The notes under the pieces were generated by a model. The model worked only from the letters and a program-made list of their open reading frames with translations. It searched no databases and had not been told where the DNA came from. A stretch of 7,438 nt of DNA, from positions 1 to 7,438 of the forward strand of contig CBDVBD010000158.1 of the NCBI GenBank assembly GCA_965372135.1, given 5' to 3'. A program made the position numbers and the translations under genes. This document shows, in pieces, positions 1-6,416 of the stretch. The first letter of the stretch is position 1. Every line of letters starts with the position of its first letter. This DNA comes from CBDVBD01 sp965372135. Its GTDB lineage: Bacteria > Electryoneota > RPQS01 > CBDVBD01.

Positions 1-1959
1 TTTTTTCTTTTGTTGTTTGTTTTATGTTTTGCAATAGTCCTTGTCCACCTGGATTCAGTTGCATTTGCAGATCCTGTCCCCACCACGTTGGATGATTTCT
101 TCCTGCCCGGTTCCCAATCCTTGGAGTCCGGAACCTTCCGTTTGCCCGGTCAGTGCGACAACTGCCACGGTGATTATGACCTGAATGCGGAACCTGCTTT
201 CACCTGGCGTGGCAGCATGATGTCGCAAGCCATGCGGGACCCGCTCTATCTTGCCAACTTGGCGATCGCCAATCAGGACGCACCGGAAAGCGGCGATCTC
301 TGTATCCGATGCCACACTCCACCTGGTTGGCTGGAGGGAAGGTCGCTTCCCACCAACGGCTCATCCTTAACCGCCGATGACCGCGAAGGGGTGCAATGCC
401 ATTTTTGCCACAAACTGGTCAAACCCACACATCCGGGTGTGAACCCTTACCCGGGTGATCCCGACTACACCGCCGACACCTTCCCTCGGGATACCACCTA
501 CCTCGCATCCATGACCGCCAGAACCCATATTTCCGCCAACGGGATGTTCATTGTCGATTCCGACGACGCCCGGCGCGGACCGTTCGTGGACGCCAATGCC
601 AACCACGCAATGTACTATTCACCCTTTCATAGTGACGCCAATATCTGCGGAACCTGCCATGATGTCAGCAACCCGGTGTTTGACCGCCAACCCAACAACG
701 ATTATGTCCCCAATGCCTTTGGGCAGCCGGCGTCTGACCCCAATCCGTATTCTATATTGCCCATCGAACGAACCTTTAGCGAATGGTTGATGAGCGACTA
801 CAACACACCGGCTGGAGTGTACGCCCCTCAGTTCGGCGGGAACAAAGACACCGTCGCCACTTGCCAGGACTGCCATATGAAGGACGTCACTGGCAAGGGC
901 GCCGACCGGAACAATGTGCAGATCAGAGAGGACATGCCGCAGCACGACCTGACTGGCGGGAACACCTGGGTACCTACTTTGATCGAATCCGTCTATCCCG
1001 GAGAAGCCGATCTGGTTGCGTTGGACAGCGGTATCGTCCGTGCCCGCTACATGTTGCGTCACGCCGCCTCCATGACTTTGGCTGCCGTATATCAGAGCGG
1101 GAATCAACTGCTCACCGTCACCATTACCAATGAAACCGGTCACAAACTGCCATCCGGTTATCCGGAAGGGCGCCGTATTTGGATCAATGTACAAGCCTAC
1201 GATTCCAACGACAGCCTGATTTACGAATCCGGTGCCTATGACCCCGCCACCGGAATACTTGAACACGATCCCGAAGCCAAAATCTATCACATCGAACCAG
1301 GAATTTCACCTGAACTTGCAACGGTGGTGAATCTCCCCGCCGGTCCGTCCTTGCACTTCGTCCTGAACGACACCGTGTATTTAGACAATCGTATTCCTCC
1401 CCGTGGATTCACCAACGCCAACTTTGAGGACATCCAATCCGCACCGGTAGGCTATTCGTATGCCGACGGTCAATACTGGGACGACACCGATTACCTGTTG
1501 TCCGGAAACACGCACCATGTGGATGTAACCCTGTATTATCAAACCACCAGCAAAGAGTTCATAGAATTCCTGCGGGACGAAAACACCACCAACGCACGAG
1601 GGGATTCCATGTACAGCCTGTGGGTCGCCAACGATCGTTGCCCGCCTGAGGAAATGGTGTCTCAAAGCTACACATTTCCAACTGGTGGCAATGTACCACA
1701 GGCAGTCGATGACCTTGTGATATCAAGTTCCGGAACCGACATCATCCTGACCTGGTCTCCCGTCACTCAGGACACATCCGGTCTTCCCATCGTGGTGGAT
1801 TACTACCGAATCTATCGTGACACGGATCCCGGATTCGTACCCTCGGGAACCACACTGATAGATTCCACTCAAACCGCCGTTTATACCGATCCCGGAGTAT
1901 TGATTGCCCCCGACCCGGCGTACTTCTATCGGGTATCCGCCATTGTCGAAAACAATTAG
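1..1959 (+). CDS. Exported five-heme c-type cytochrome with C-terminal fibronectin type III domain (5'-partial)
   Basis: Probable periplasmic or extracellular electron-transfer protein. Numbering from a TTG at position 10, it has five CXXCH heme-binding motifs: CDNCH (49-53), CIRCH (98-102), CHFCH (130-134), CGTCH (213-217) and CQDCH (285-289). Other histidines that could be distal ligands include H141, H173, H199, H207, H312 and H351. A motif NETGHKLPSGYPEGRR (374-389) recalls the GH-x-x-P-x-G-x-P-x-x-RR block I know from other multiheme cytochromes. Residues about 563-648 form an Fn3-like domain (LTWSPV, YYRIYRDTDPGF, YFYRVSAI). The N-terminus is a hydrophobic signal peptide probably cleaved after AFA (residue 20). 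The frame stays open to base 1 (F-F-L before the TTG) and no basic N-region is visible, so the true start is probably just upstream and the TTG is likely an internal codon. No T9SS sorting tail is present, although the large protein downstream has one. The redox partner and substrate are unknown; nothing nearby identifies a pathway. Confidence 0.93.
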   Translation, partial: FFLLLFVLCFAIVLVHLDSVAFADPVPTTLDDFFLPGSQSLESGTFRLPGQCDNCHGDYDLNAEPAFTWRGSMMSQAMRDPLYLANLAIANQDAPESGDLCIRCHTPPGWLEGRSLPTNGSSLTADDREGVQCHFCHKLVKPTHPGVNPYPGDPDYTADTFPRDTTYLASMTARTHISANGMFIVDSDDARRGPFVDANANHAMYYSPFHSDANICGTCHDVSNPVFDRQPNNDYVPNAFGQPASDPNPYSILPIERTFSEWLMSDYNTPAGVYAPQFGGNKDTVATCQDCHMKDVTGKGADRNNVQIREDMPQHDLTGGNTWVPTLIESVYPGEADLVALDSGIVRARYMLRHAASMTLAAVYQSGNQLLTVTITNETGHKLPSGYPEGRRIWINVQAYDSNDSLIYESGAYDPATGILEHDPEAKIYHIEPGISPELATVVNLPAGPSLHFVLNDTVYLDNRIPPRGFTNANFEDIQSAPVGYSYADGQYWDDTDYLLSGNTHHVDVTLYYQTTSKEFIEFLRDENTTNARGDSMYSLWVANDRCPPEEMVSQSYTFPTGGNVPQAVDDLVISSSGTDIILTWSPVTQDTSGLPIVVDYYRIYRDTDPGFVPSGTTLIDSTQTAVYTDPGVLIAPDPAYFYRVSAIVENN

Positions 1960-1997
1960 CATCCTCATCTAAATAATTAAATCTACAGACTAAATAA

Positions 1998-2024
1998 AGA
2001 AAGCCGGCATTCGCTGGCTTTTTG
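1998..2024 (+). terminator. Rho-independent terminator after the cytochrome gene
   Basis: A 9-bp stem, AAAGCCGGC (2000-2008) pairing with GCTGGCTTT (2013-2021) with one G-U pair, closes a 4-nt ATTC loop. It is followed by further T residues, giving a T run at 2019-2023, and starts about 40 nt after the stop codon. The upstream side is A-rich (AAATAAAGAAAG), so on the minus strand the same stem is followed by TTTCTTTATTT. It could therefore also stop transcription arriving from the convergent S4-protein gene. Confidence 0.85.
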
Positions 2025-2041
2025 TATCGTGATGGAAAATA

Positions 2042-2084
2042 TCCCTCCCGGCTTGTCCGCCCACTGGCGGATTACCGGGGGGGA
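2042..2084. repeat. Nested GC-rich hairpin, probable dispersed intergenic repeat
   Basis: The outer arms are TCCCTCCCGG (2042-2051) and CCGGGGGGGA (2075-2084), which pair over 10 bp with one G-U. Inside them a second stem pairs TCCGCC (2056-2061) with GGCGGA (2066-2071) around a CACT loop. The two stems are separated by a small internal loop (CTTG opposite TTA). The sequence CTTGTCCGCC (2052-2061) recurs exactly at 2844-2853, also at the base of a hairpin. No coding function is seen. It resembles REP-like intergenic elements, but family membership cannot be shown from one window. Confidence 0.6.
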
Positions 2085-2093
2085 CTAAGGGGG

Positions 2094-2258
2094 TACTTTC
2101 ACACCTTCACACTCTTGTCCGGTTACTGATGGAATGCGGGATACAGTTTAGAACTTGGCTGCTGCAAGCAGGTTTAGAATTTATAATTTTGATATTGTTT
2201 AGGATTTCGGATTTCGAATTTTACGTGGCAGGCTACTGATGGATTCATACTTTCACAC
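2094..2258. repeat. Two short direct-repeat pairs in a nested order
   Basis: TACTTTCACAC occurs at 2094-2104 and 2248-2258. Between these copies, GGYTACTGATGGA occurs at 2121-2133 (GGTTACTGATGGA) and 2231-2243 (GGCTACTGATGGA). The order is therefore A-B-B-A, with all copies in the same orientation. TTCACAC occurs a third time at 2106-2112. The rest of this convergent intergenic stretch, between the terminator and the S4-protein stop codon, is AT-rich with no gene. Confidence 0.5.
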
Positions 2259-2268
2259 TATTATTCAA

Positions 2269-2658
2269 TCACCTCCCCCGGGATTTGTCGATAATCCTCC
2301 GTTCCTTCTTGGTCGGTCGCGCCCCCGATTTTCCTTTAGTTTGACGGCGAATCGCCGCCTCCATCCGCTGCAATTCTAACCGATCGATAATCTCCTGCGG
2401 CGTCTCGTCGTCATACACGCGTTTTGCTTCCACTTTCGATAAATTCTTTGGAGGAATTTCCACAACTCGAAATTGCCGGTACACGCCTTTGGAACGTATC
2501 TTTATAGTATCTCCCACCGACACTGAATCCGCAGCGTTTGCAGGTATCCCATTGCGCACAATTCGTCCCATTTTGCAGGCTTCCGTGGCTTTCGACCGTG
2601 ATTTATACAGCCGCGCATAAAACAACCACAAATCCATCCTTAGTGTCGATCCTGTCAT
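2269..2658 (-). CDS. hslR: S4-domain RNA-binding protein, Hsp15/HslR family
   Basis: A small basic RNA-binding protein. In E. coli, Hsp15 binds stalled 50S subunits carrying peptidyl-tRNA and helps recycle them after heat stress; that role is inferred here from the family. The S4 core is near the N-terminus: LRMDLWLFYARLYKSRSKA, then CKMGRIVRNG and the VSVGDTIKI block. A VEAKRVYDDETP segment follows, and the strongly basic tail RPTKKERRIIDKSRGR matches the RRPDKKERR-type end of Hsp15. Three closely spaced starts are possible: GTG 2670, ATG 2664 and ATG 2658. I chose ATG 2658 because GGGTGG lies 8 nt upstream of it. The ATG at 2637 is less likely, since Hsp15 proteins usually have several residues before the RLDKWL-like motif. 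Full length (about 129-133 aa) matches the family. It is convergent with the cytochrome gene and appears monocistronic. Confidence 0.88.
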   Translation of the reverse strand: MTGSTLRMDLWLFYARLYKSRSKATEACKMGRIVRNGIPANAADSVSVGDTIKIRSKGVYRQFRVVEIPPKNLSKVEAKRVYDDETPQEIIDRLELQRMEAAIRRQTKGKSGARPTKKERRIIDKSRGR

Positions 2659-2698
2659 TCCCATATCCACCCGATAGTTGTATGTTTCAATCGGCTAT

Positions 2699-2728
2699 AT
2701 AATATACATTATTATTTCAAAAATTCAA
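2699..2728 (-). promoter_or_regulatory. Probable sigma70-type promoter for the S4 protein gene
   Basis: Read on the minus strand, TTGAAT (2728-2723) is followed by an AT-rich spacer and a TATATTAT block. The -10 can be read as TATTAT (2704-2699, 18-nt spacer) or TATATT (2706-2701, 16-nt spacer). The predicted leader to the ATG at 2658 is about 35 nt and carries the GGGTGG ribosome-binding site. The surrounding DNA is AT-rich, so chance matches are possible. Confidence 0.5.
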
Positions 2729-2810
2729 GTAATTTCGCTACTTAAGTTTCTATATCTTACGGACCTATTATATGTCTTCCCTTTTGATGTTCATTGGGAT
2801 AATTTTTTGT

Positions 2811-2831
2811 ATTTTGAATTTTGAATTTTGA
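2811..2831. repeat. Tandem repeat of ATTTTGA, three perfect copies
   Basis: Three contiguous copies of the 7-mer ATTTTGA occupy 2811-2817, 2818-2824 and 2825-2831, preceded by a T run. The stretch lies in the divergent intergenic region (2671-3101), about 100 bases upstream of the hslR promoter. A related block, TTAGGATTTGGGATTT (2871-2886), matches TTAGGATTTCGGATTT (2199-2214) at 15 of 16 positions, on the other side of hslR. No gene is supported here. Confidence 0.6.
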
Positions 2832-2843
2832 AATTGTTTCGGA

Positions 2844-2862
2844 CTTGTCCGCCTTAGGCGGG
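2844..2862. repeat. Short hairpin sharing CTTGTCCGCC with the 2042-2084 element
   Basis: CCGCC (2849-2853) pairs with GGCGG (2857-2861) around a TTA loop. The leading CTTGTCCGCC (2844-2853) is identical to 2052-2061. This suggests a second, shorter copy of the same intergenic element type flanking hslR on its other side. Confidence 0.5.
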
Positions 2863-2899
2863 TTTGGTGCTTAGGATTTGGGATTTATGTCTTTTACGC

Positions 2900-2930
2900 C
2901 TCTGCGGCTTGCCCCTTCGGGGGCTCTGCG
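2900..2930. repeat. TTCG-loop hairpin between CTCTGCG direct repeats
   Basis: GCCCC (2911-2915) and GGGGC (2920-2924) form a perfect stem closed by a TTCG tetraloop, a very stable configuration in RNA. CTCTGCG occurs directly on both sides, at 2900-2906 and 2924-2930. There is no T tail, so it is not a standard terminator. It lies upstream of the promoter at 2980-3008, so it would not be part of that transcript. Confidence 0.5.
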
Positions 2931-2979
2931 TGAGGAGAAAATTTTCATTTGTAAAACCTTCCCTTCCAACATTTATCCC

Positions 2980-3008
2980 TTGACATCCCACAAATATCAC
3001 CGTATATT
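2980..3008 (+). promoter_or_regulatory. Near-consensus sigma70 promoter for the large surface-protein gene
   Basis: The -35 is a perfect TTGACA (2980-2985). After a 17-nt spacer comes TATATT (3003-3008) as the -10. Transcription would start at about 3015, giving a leader of roughly 85 nt that ends in the AGAGGAG ribosome-binding site. This is the strongest promoter-like sequence in the window and suggests fairly strong constitutive expression. No operator is evident. Confidence 0.75.
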
Positions 3009-3086
3009 GTATCAACGGTTTTCACCTGCCTGCGAAATAAAAAATACTATCTGTAGATATCAACTCACCCTTCCACTTCTGCAAAC

Positions 3087-3093
3087 AGAGGAG
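3087..3093 (+). promoter_or_regulatory. Ribosome-binding site for the large surface-protein gene
   Basis: AGAGGAG ends 8 nt before the ATG at 3102. This fixes the start and puts the signal peptide directly at the N-terminus of the protein. Confidence 0.8.
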
Positions 3094-3101
3094 TAAGACC
3101 C

Positions 3102-5966
3102 ATGACCGCAAAGCACTCTTCCCCATTATTTCTGTTTGTATCGATCTTGATGTGTCTGTTGCCTGCAACGTCTATTGCATTCACCCCTACGTCAGAAGCC
3201 ACCTTTCTTCACCACACCGAAAACGGATTGATGATTGAGGTGGAAAAATCGGATTATCAAGCCGGCCAATCGAACAACGTAGACCAAACCCTAAACTGGA
3301 CCTATAATCTAATCGATGCCATCTACCGAACCGCAGCCATCGCCGATCACACCTACATCCTGGCAGGGTGCTACTTAAACCTCCCCGAGGAAGCGGAACT
3401 GTTTACCATTGAAGGCACCGGCGTTCCGGAATGGACCTACAGCGGCGACGATTTCTACACCGACGCCAGCGACGATTCCACCACCTTAGCCGCTATCAAC
3501 GTGCACGATACCGGATTGGATGTATTGAAATGGACGTCCCCAGGAACCGGAACCCCCGACTGGACCATCTCCTTCGCTGGATATTCCACCACCGGCTATG
3601 GTCCCATTGCCGTTTCCGATGACGGTTCCACCATTGCCATAGTTGCCGCACCCTCCGGAACCGACGCACGCCTGCTATTGTTCGATGCCAATTCATCCAC
3701 TCCGCTTATCAATTACGAAGCCGTTGGATTAGGATTCCCCCGCTATATAAAAATCAACGCCGACGGTCGATATACCGCCTTCATCGCTTTAGCCACCTTG
3801 GTGGTGTTCGACCGCGATATCTTAAATGTCCGCGACCAGATTTCCATGGGCGCCAGTAACAGCGCTATGGACATATCAGGCGATGGCGACCTTTTGGCTT
3901 ATGGTTGGACCAACATGCAGGTGATGCAATGGACCGGATCATCCTATCAGACTCTCTGGTCTTGGGACTCCGGAAGCTATTATGTCACCCGGATCGCCAT
4001 TTCCGCCGACGGCTCCACCATCGTATCCTGCTGGTACACTACATCATTCACCTCCGTCAAAGTGGTGGTGCATGATGTGTCATCCTCCACCCCTCTTTGG
4101 ATACACACCTATCCCACTTCCAGCGGAACCTACCAGGAATCCGTCAGGGATGTCGATGTCTCCGATGACGGCAGCCTGATTATCGTCGGCAGCCTTGGGG
4201 ACGCCGAAAACCTCAATCCGGAAGTGCATATCTTCCAACGAGACCAGGAACCCCATGAGATTTTCACCGTCGATATGCCCGGCTCAGTGCATTCGGTGGA
4301 TATTTCCGGTGACGGCAACTTCGCCACCGCCTGCGGCAAACACGTCCATGACAACCAGATGGGTCGCGGCGGCGACATTGTCAGCATCACCCTGGAAGGG
4401 TACGGCGAACTTTCCGGCGCATTGAGTGGCACCCTCGGACCCGGCGTTTTCCATGTAGTGGATACCATCTATGTGGACATCGGTGACACCTTGCAAATCA
4501 TGCCCGCAACCACCCTTACTTTCGACGGACCATATCCCTTCAACATCTACGGACTATTGTTAGCCGAAGGCACTGAATCCGATTCCATCATCTTCACCAC
4601 CGACACCACCGCCAACCCCGACCGCTGGCGCGGCATCCGCTTCATTGAAGCTCACGATAGCTGCCGCCTATCCTATTGTATTATCCAATATGGTCGTGCC
4701 ACTGGTTCTTATCCTGAGGATAGGGGTGGCGGGATCTATTGTGAAAGCATACAGTATATGATGAACATCCTCATTAGCCACTGCCTCATTAGATATAATC
4801 AAGCGAATTATGGTGGTGGAATCGGAACTCCTCCAAGCCCAGGTCCTCTATCATATCTCACCATTAACCATACCACAATCACTAACAATACTGCTGATGT
4901 AGCTGGTGGAGCTATTTGGAGTGAGATAGCAAATCTCGATAATTGTAGCATTATTGAAAATACTGCTTCCACAAGTGGTGGTGGTTTATGTATAGGGGAA
5001 GGAACCATCTCTAATTGTGTCATAAGAGGGAATTCGGCAGGCAGTCTTGGTGGGGGGATTTATGCATATACTTTTGGTGCCGATTTGTTCGAAAATTGCG
5101 AATTTGAAAATAATTCTGCTGGAAGCGGAGGTGCTGTTTACTATACCACTATGATAAATCCAACCTTCAGAAAATGCACATTTGTAGGTAATATTGCTTC
5201 TGGAAGCGGAGGTGCAGTTTATCTTTCCTCAACCGCACCACTTTTTGAAAATTGTACTTTCAGCGGAAACACAGCTACCGGTACAGCATGTATCCATATG
5301 CCAGAGTACTTTTTTTCTACCGTGTTAAAGAACACGATCATAGCTCACAACAATGGAAATGGCAGTCTTTTCTTTGGTGATTCTACAAGTATCCAGATAT
5401 CATATAGTGATTTCTATGATAATCAGGGTGGAAATTTCACCGGTGACATTCCAGATAGCCTCGGTCTTTTACTTACGACAAATTATAACGGCGATTCATG
5501 TGATACCTATTTCAACATCTTCCTGGATCCCCAGTTCGTTGACACTGCAGCCGGAGATTTTCACCTGCAATCCACTTCATCCTGCATCGACGCCGGCGAC
5601 CCAACCTATCCCTTTGATCCCGACAGCACCATCGCCGACATCGGCGCCTTCTACTACCACCATACCCCCTGGGTGGGAGACCAACCCAATCAAACCCACC
5701 CATCCCAATTTTACCTATATCCCAACTACCCCAATCCTTTCAATCCAGTCACCACTATTACATTTGACTTAAACCGCACCGACCACGTCACCTTAAAAAT
5801 ATACAACACTTTAGGACGTGAAATTGCTACCTTAGTAGATGCTACTCTCACTCTCGGCACCTACAAAGTCCCCTTCACCGCTGATAACCTATCCTCCGGC
5901 ATCTACTTCTACACTTTAAAATCCACCACCCATACTCAAACCAGAAAAATGGTACTATTGAAATAA
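3102..5966 (+). CDS. Large exported protein: beta-propeller-like region, right-handed beta-helix, T9SS sorting domain
   Basis: Probable cell-surface or secreted protein of 954 residues; binding partner unknown. Residues 1-26 are a signal peptide (hydrophobic core FLFVSILMCLL, cleavage after TSIA). Residues about 45-435 look like a beta-propeller: S-x-DG or N-x-DG turns recur at 172, 219, 259, 301, 354 and 402, 40-53 residues apart. From about 440 (LSGTLGPG, then VDIGDTLQIMPATTLTFDG) a right-handed parallel beta-helix begins. Its GG[GA][ILV] motifs sit at 542, 571, 602, 626, 650, 676 and 703, with FENN, FVGN and FSGN (FxxN) near the last ones, as in chlamydial Pmp repeats. DPQFVD and SSCIDAGDP close the helix. 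Residues 870-954 are a T9SS sorting domain: YPNYPNPFNP (873-882), LKIYNTLGREIATL, GIYFYTL, KMVLLK end. The domain implies outer-membrane export by type IX secretion and removal of the tail. It is complete, with its own promoter. Base composition drops sharply within the helix. No catalytic motif is recognised. Confidence 0.93.
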   Translation: MTAKHSSPLFLFVSILMCLLPATSIAFTPTSEATFLHHTENGLMIEVEKSDYQAGQSNNVDQTLNWTYNLIDAIYRTAAIADHTYILAGCYLNLPEEAELFTIEGTGVPEWTYSGDDFYTDASDDSTTLAAINVHDTGLDVLKWTSPGTGTPDWTISFAGYSTTGYGPIAVSDDGSTIAIVAAPSGTDARLLLFDANSSTPLINYEAVGLGFPRYIKINADGRYTAFIALATLVVFDRDILNVRDQISMGASNSAMDISGDGDLLAYGWTNMQVMQWTGSSYQTLWSWDSGSYYVTRIAISADGSTIVSCWYTTSFTSVKVVVHDVSSSTPLWIHTYPTSSGTYQESVRDVDVSDDGSLIIVGSLGDAENLNPEVHIFQRDQEPHEIFTVDMPGSVHSVDISGDGNFATACGKHVHDNQMGRGGDIVSITLEGYGELSGALSGTLGPGVFHVVDTIYVDIGDTLQIMPATTLTFDGPYPFNIYGLLLAEGTESDSIIFTTDTTANPDRWRGIRFIEAHDSCRLSYCIIQYGRATGSYPEDRGGGIYCESIQYMMNILISHCLIRYNQANYGGGIGTPPSPGPLSYLTINHTTITNNTADVAGGAIWSEIANLDNCSIIENTASTSGGGLCIGEGTISNCVIRGNSAGSLGGGIYAYTFGADLFENCEFENNSAGSGGAVYYTTMINPTFRKCTFVGNIASGSGGAVYLSSTAPLFENCTFSGNTATGTACIHMPEYFFSTVLKNTIIAHNNGNGSLFFGDSTSIQISYSDFYDNQGGNFTGDIPDSLGLLLTTNYNGDSCDTYFNIFLDPQFVDTAAGDFHLQSTSSCIDAGDPTYPFDPDSTIADIGAFYYHHTPWVGDQPNQTHPSQFYLYPNYPNPFNPVTTITFDLNRTDHVTLKIYNTLGREIATLVDATLTLGTYKVPFTADNLSSGIYFYTLKSTTHTQTRKMVLLK
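4677..5510 (+). other. AT-rich, differently composed segment inside the beta-helix coding region
   Basis: From the CIIQYGRA codons (residue 526) to about residue 803 the DNA changes character. My hand counts give about 41% GC for 4741-5280, against about 60% for 4261-4440 and about 58% for 5521-5640. Codons shift to AAT, ATT/ATA and GGT/GGA in place of AAC, ATC and GGC. On the coding strand the segment also becomes G-rich relative to C in places (5041-5100: 19 G, 8 C). The reading frame is uninterrupted and the boundaries fall inside the helix fold. Confidence 0.7.
5119..5215 (+). repeat. Internal repeat with an 81-nt period in the beta-helix region
   Basis: The 16-mer CTGGAAGCGGAGGTGC occurs exactly at 5119-5134 and again at 5200-5215. 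The period of 81 nt equals 27 residues, about one coil of a parallel beta-helix. The encoded segments are SAGSGGAVY and IASGSGGAVY. Such near-identity at the DNA level suggests recent coil duplication or local gene conversion. Confidence 0.75.
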
Positions 5967-6032
5967 TGTTTTTTATTAATAATCACCTTCCCTCCACCTA
6001 AACACTTTAATTGTAATTTCATTAAAAAGTTC

Positions 6033-6061
6033 TTGCATTAAGCTGACTTTTATATTATATT
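6033..6061 (+). promoter_or_regulatory. Possible promoter in the intergenic stretch
   Basis: TTGCAT (6033-6038) and TATATT (6056-6061) are separated by 17 nt. If used, it would give a leader of about 355 nt ahead of the lipoprotein gene, or a separate small RNA. The local sequence is very AT-rich, so a chance match is plausible. Confidence 0.35.
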
Positions 6062-6344
6062 TCCTATGGATATACCTCCCCCAATAAGTGCATTGGTCGT
6101 TTCTTTCCTCACACTACTCCTTTGATCGGTCCTGATATTTGGGGGTCATGTGAAATCGGATTGAACCTCAGGCTGTTACACGGTTTATTCAACTTCCCTT
6201 TCCTACATTCTGACTTTCAGAATTATCTTGATGTTTTCAAACACTTCATTCTCTGTAATCTGTTTAGCAACGGAAATAATATAGTATCGGATCACAATTC
6301 AAAAGTCAGGGAATTAAATTGCGGATGATTGGATAAATGTCATC

Positions 6345-6373
6345 TTGGTCAAAACGCTGTGAAGAGTTAATAG
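6345..6373 (+). promoter_or_regulatory. Possible promoter for the lipoprotein-amidohydrolase operon
   Basis: TTGGTC (6345-6350) and TAATAG (6368-6373) have a 17-nt spacer and would start transcription near 6380. At that point lies an inverted repeat CTTGT-AC-ACAAG (6379-6390), which might be an operator. Both hexamers are only moderate matches. Confidence 0.35.
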
Positions 6374-6409
6374 CAACACTTGTACACAAGAGGAAAACTA
6401 ACTAAAAGC

Positions 6410-6416
6410 AGGGGAG
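6410..6416 (+). promoter_or_regulatory. Ribosome-binding site for the lipoprotein gene
   Basis: AGGGGAG lies 7 nt before the ATG at 6424 and supports that start. Confidence 0.75.

Noticed and set aside
619..1290. Antisense 223-residue reading frame inside the cytochrome gene
   Set aside because: It is opposite a gene with five heme motifs and an Fn3 domain. Its peptide has no recognisable family and looks like a complement of the real codons.
2878..3096. 72-residue forward reading frame before the surface-protein gene
   Set aside because: It runs across the TTG-loop-free repeat zone, the TTCG hairpin and the near-consensus promoter at 2980-3008. It has no ribosome-binding site and no recognisable protein features.
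4722..5285. CRISPR-like array from the regular repeats in the large gene
   Set aside because: The regularity is at the protein level (GG[GA][ILV] coils) inside an intact reading frame. The DNA repeats are degenerate and there are no spacers.
5353..5772. 139-residue forward reading frame overlapping the end of the surface-protein gene
   Set aside because: It is out of frame with the beta-helix end and the clear T9SS sorting domain, and is rich in Pro, Ser, Thr and Ile as expected of a frame shadow.
6024..6051. AAAAGT...ACTTTT inverted repeat as a terminator for the surface-protein gene
   Set aside because: The stem is short and made mostly of A-T pairs, with a 15-nt loop, so it would not be stable enough to call. 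It also overlaps the possible promoter.
6066..6125. 19-codon ATG frame encoding a short hydrophobic peptide after the possible promoter at 6033-6061
   Set aside because: There is no ribosome-binding site, and the ATG would lie almost at the transcription start. Too short to support.
6122..6328. 68-residue forward reading frame in the AT-rich intergenic stretch
   Set aside because: It starts at TTG without a Shine-Dalgarno. Composition and peptide give no sign of a real protein; at most it is decayed coding DNA.
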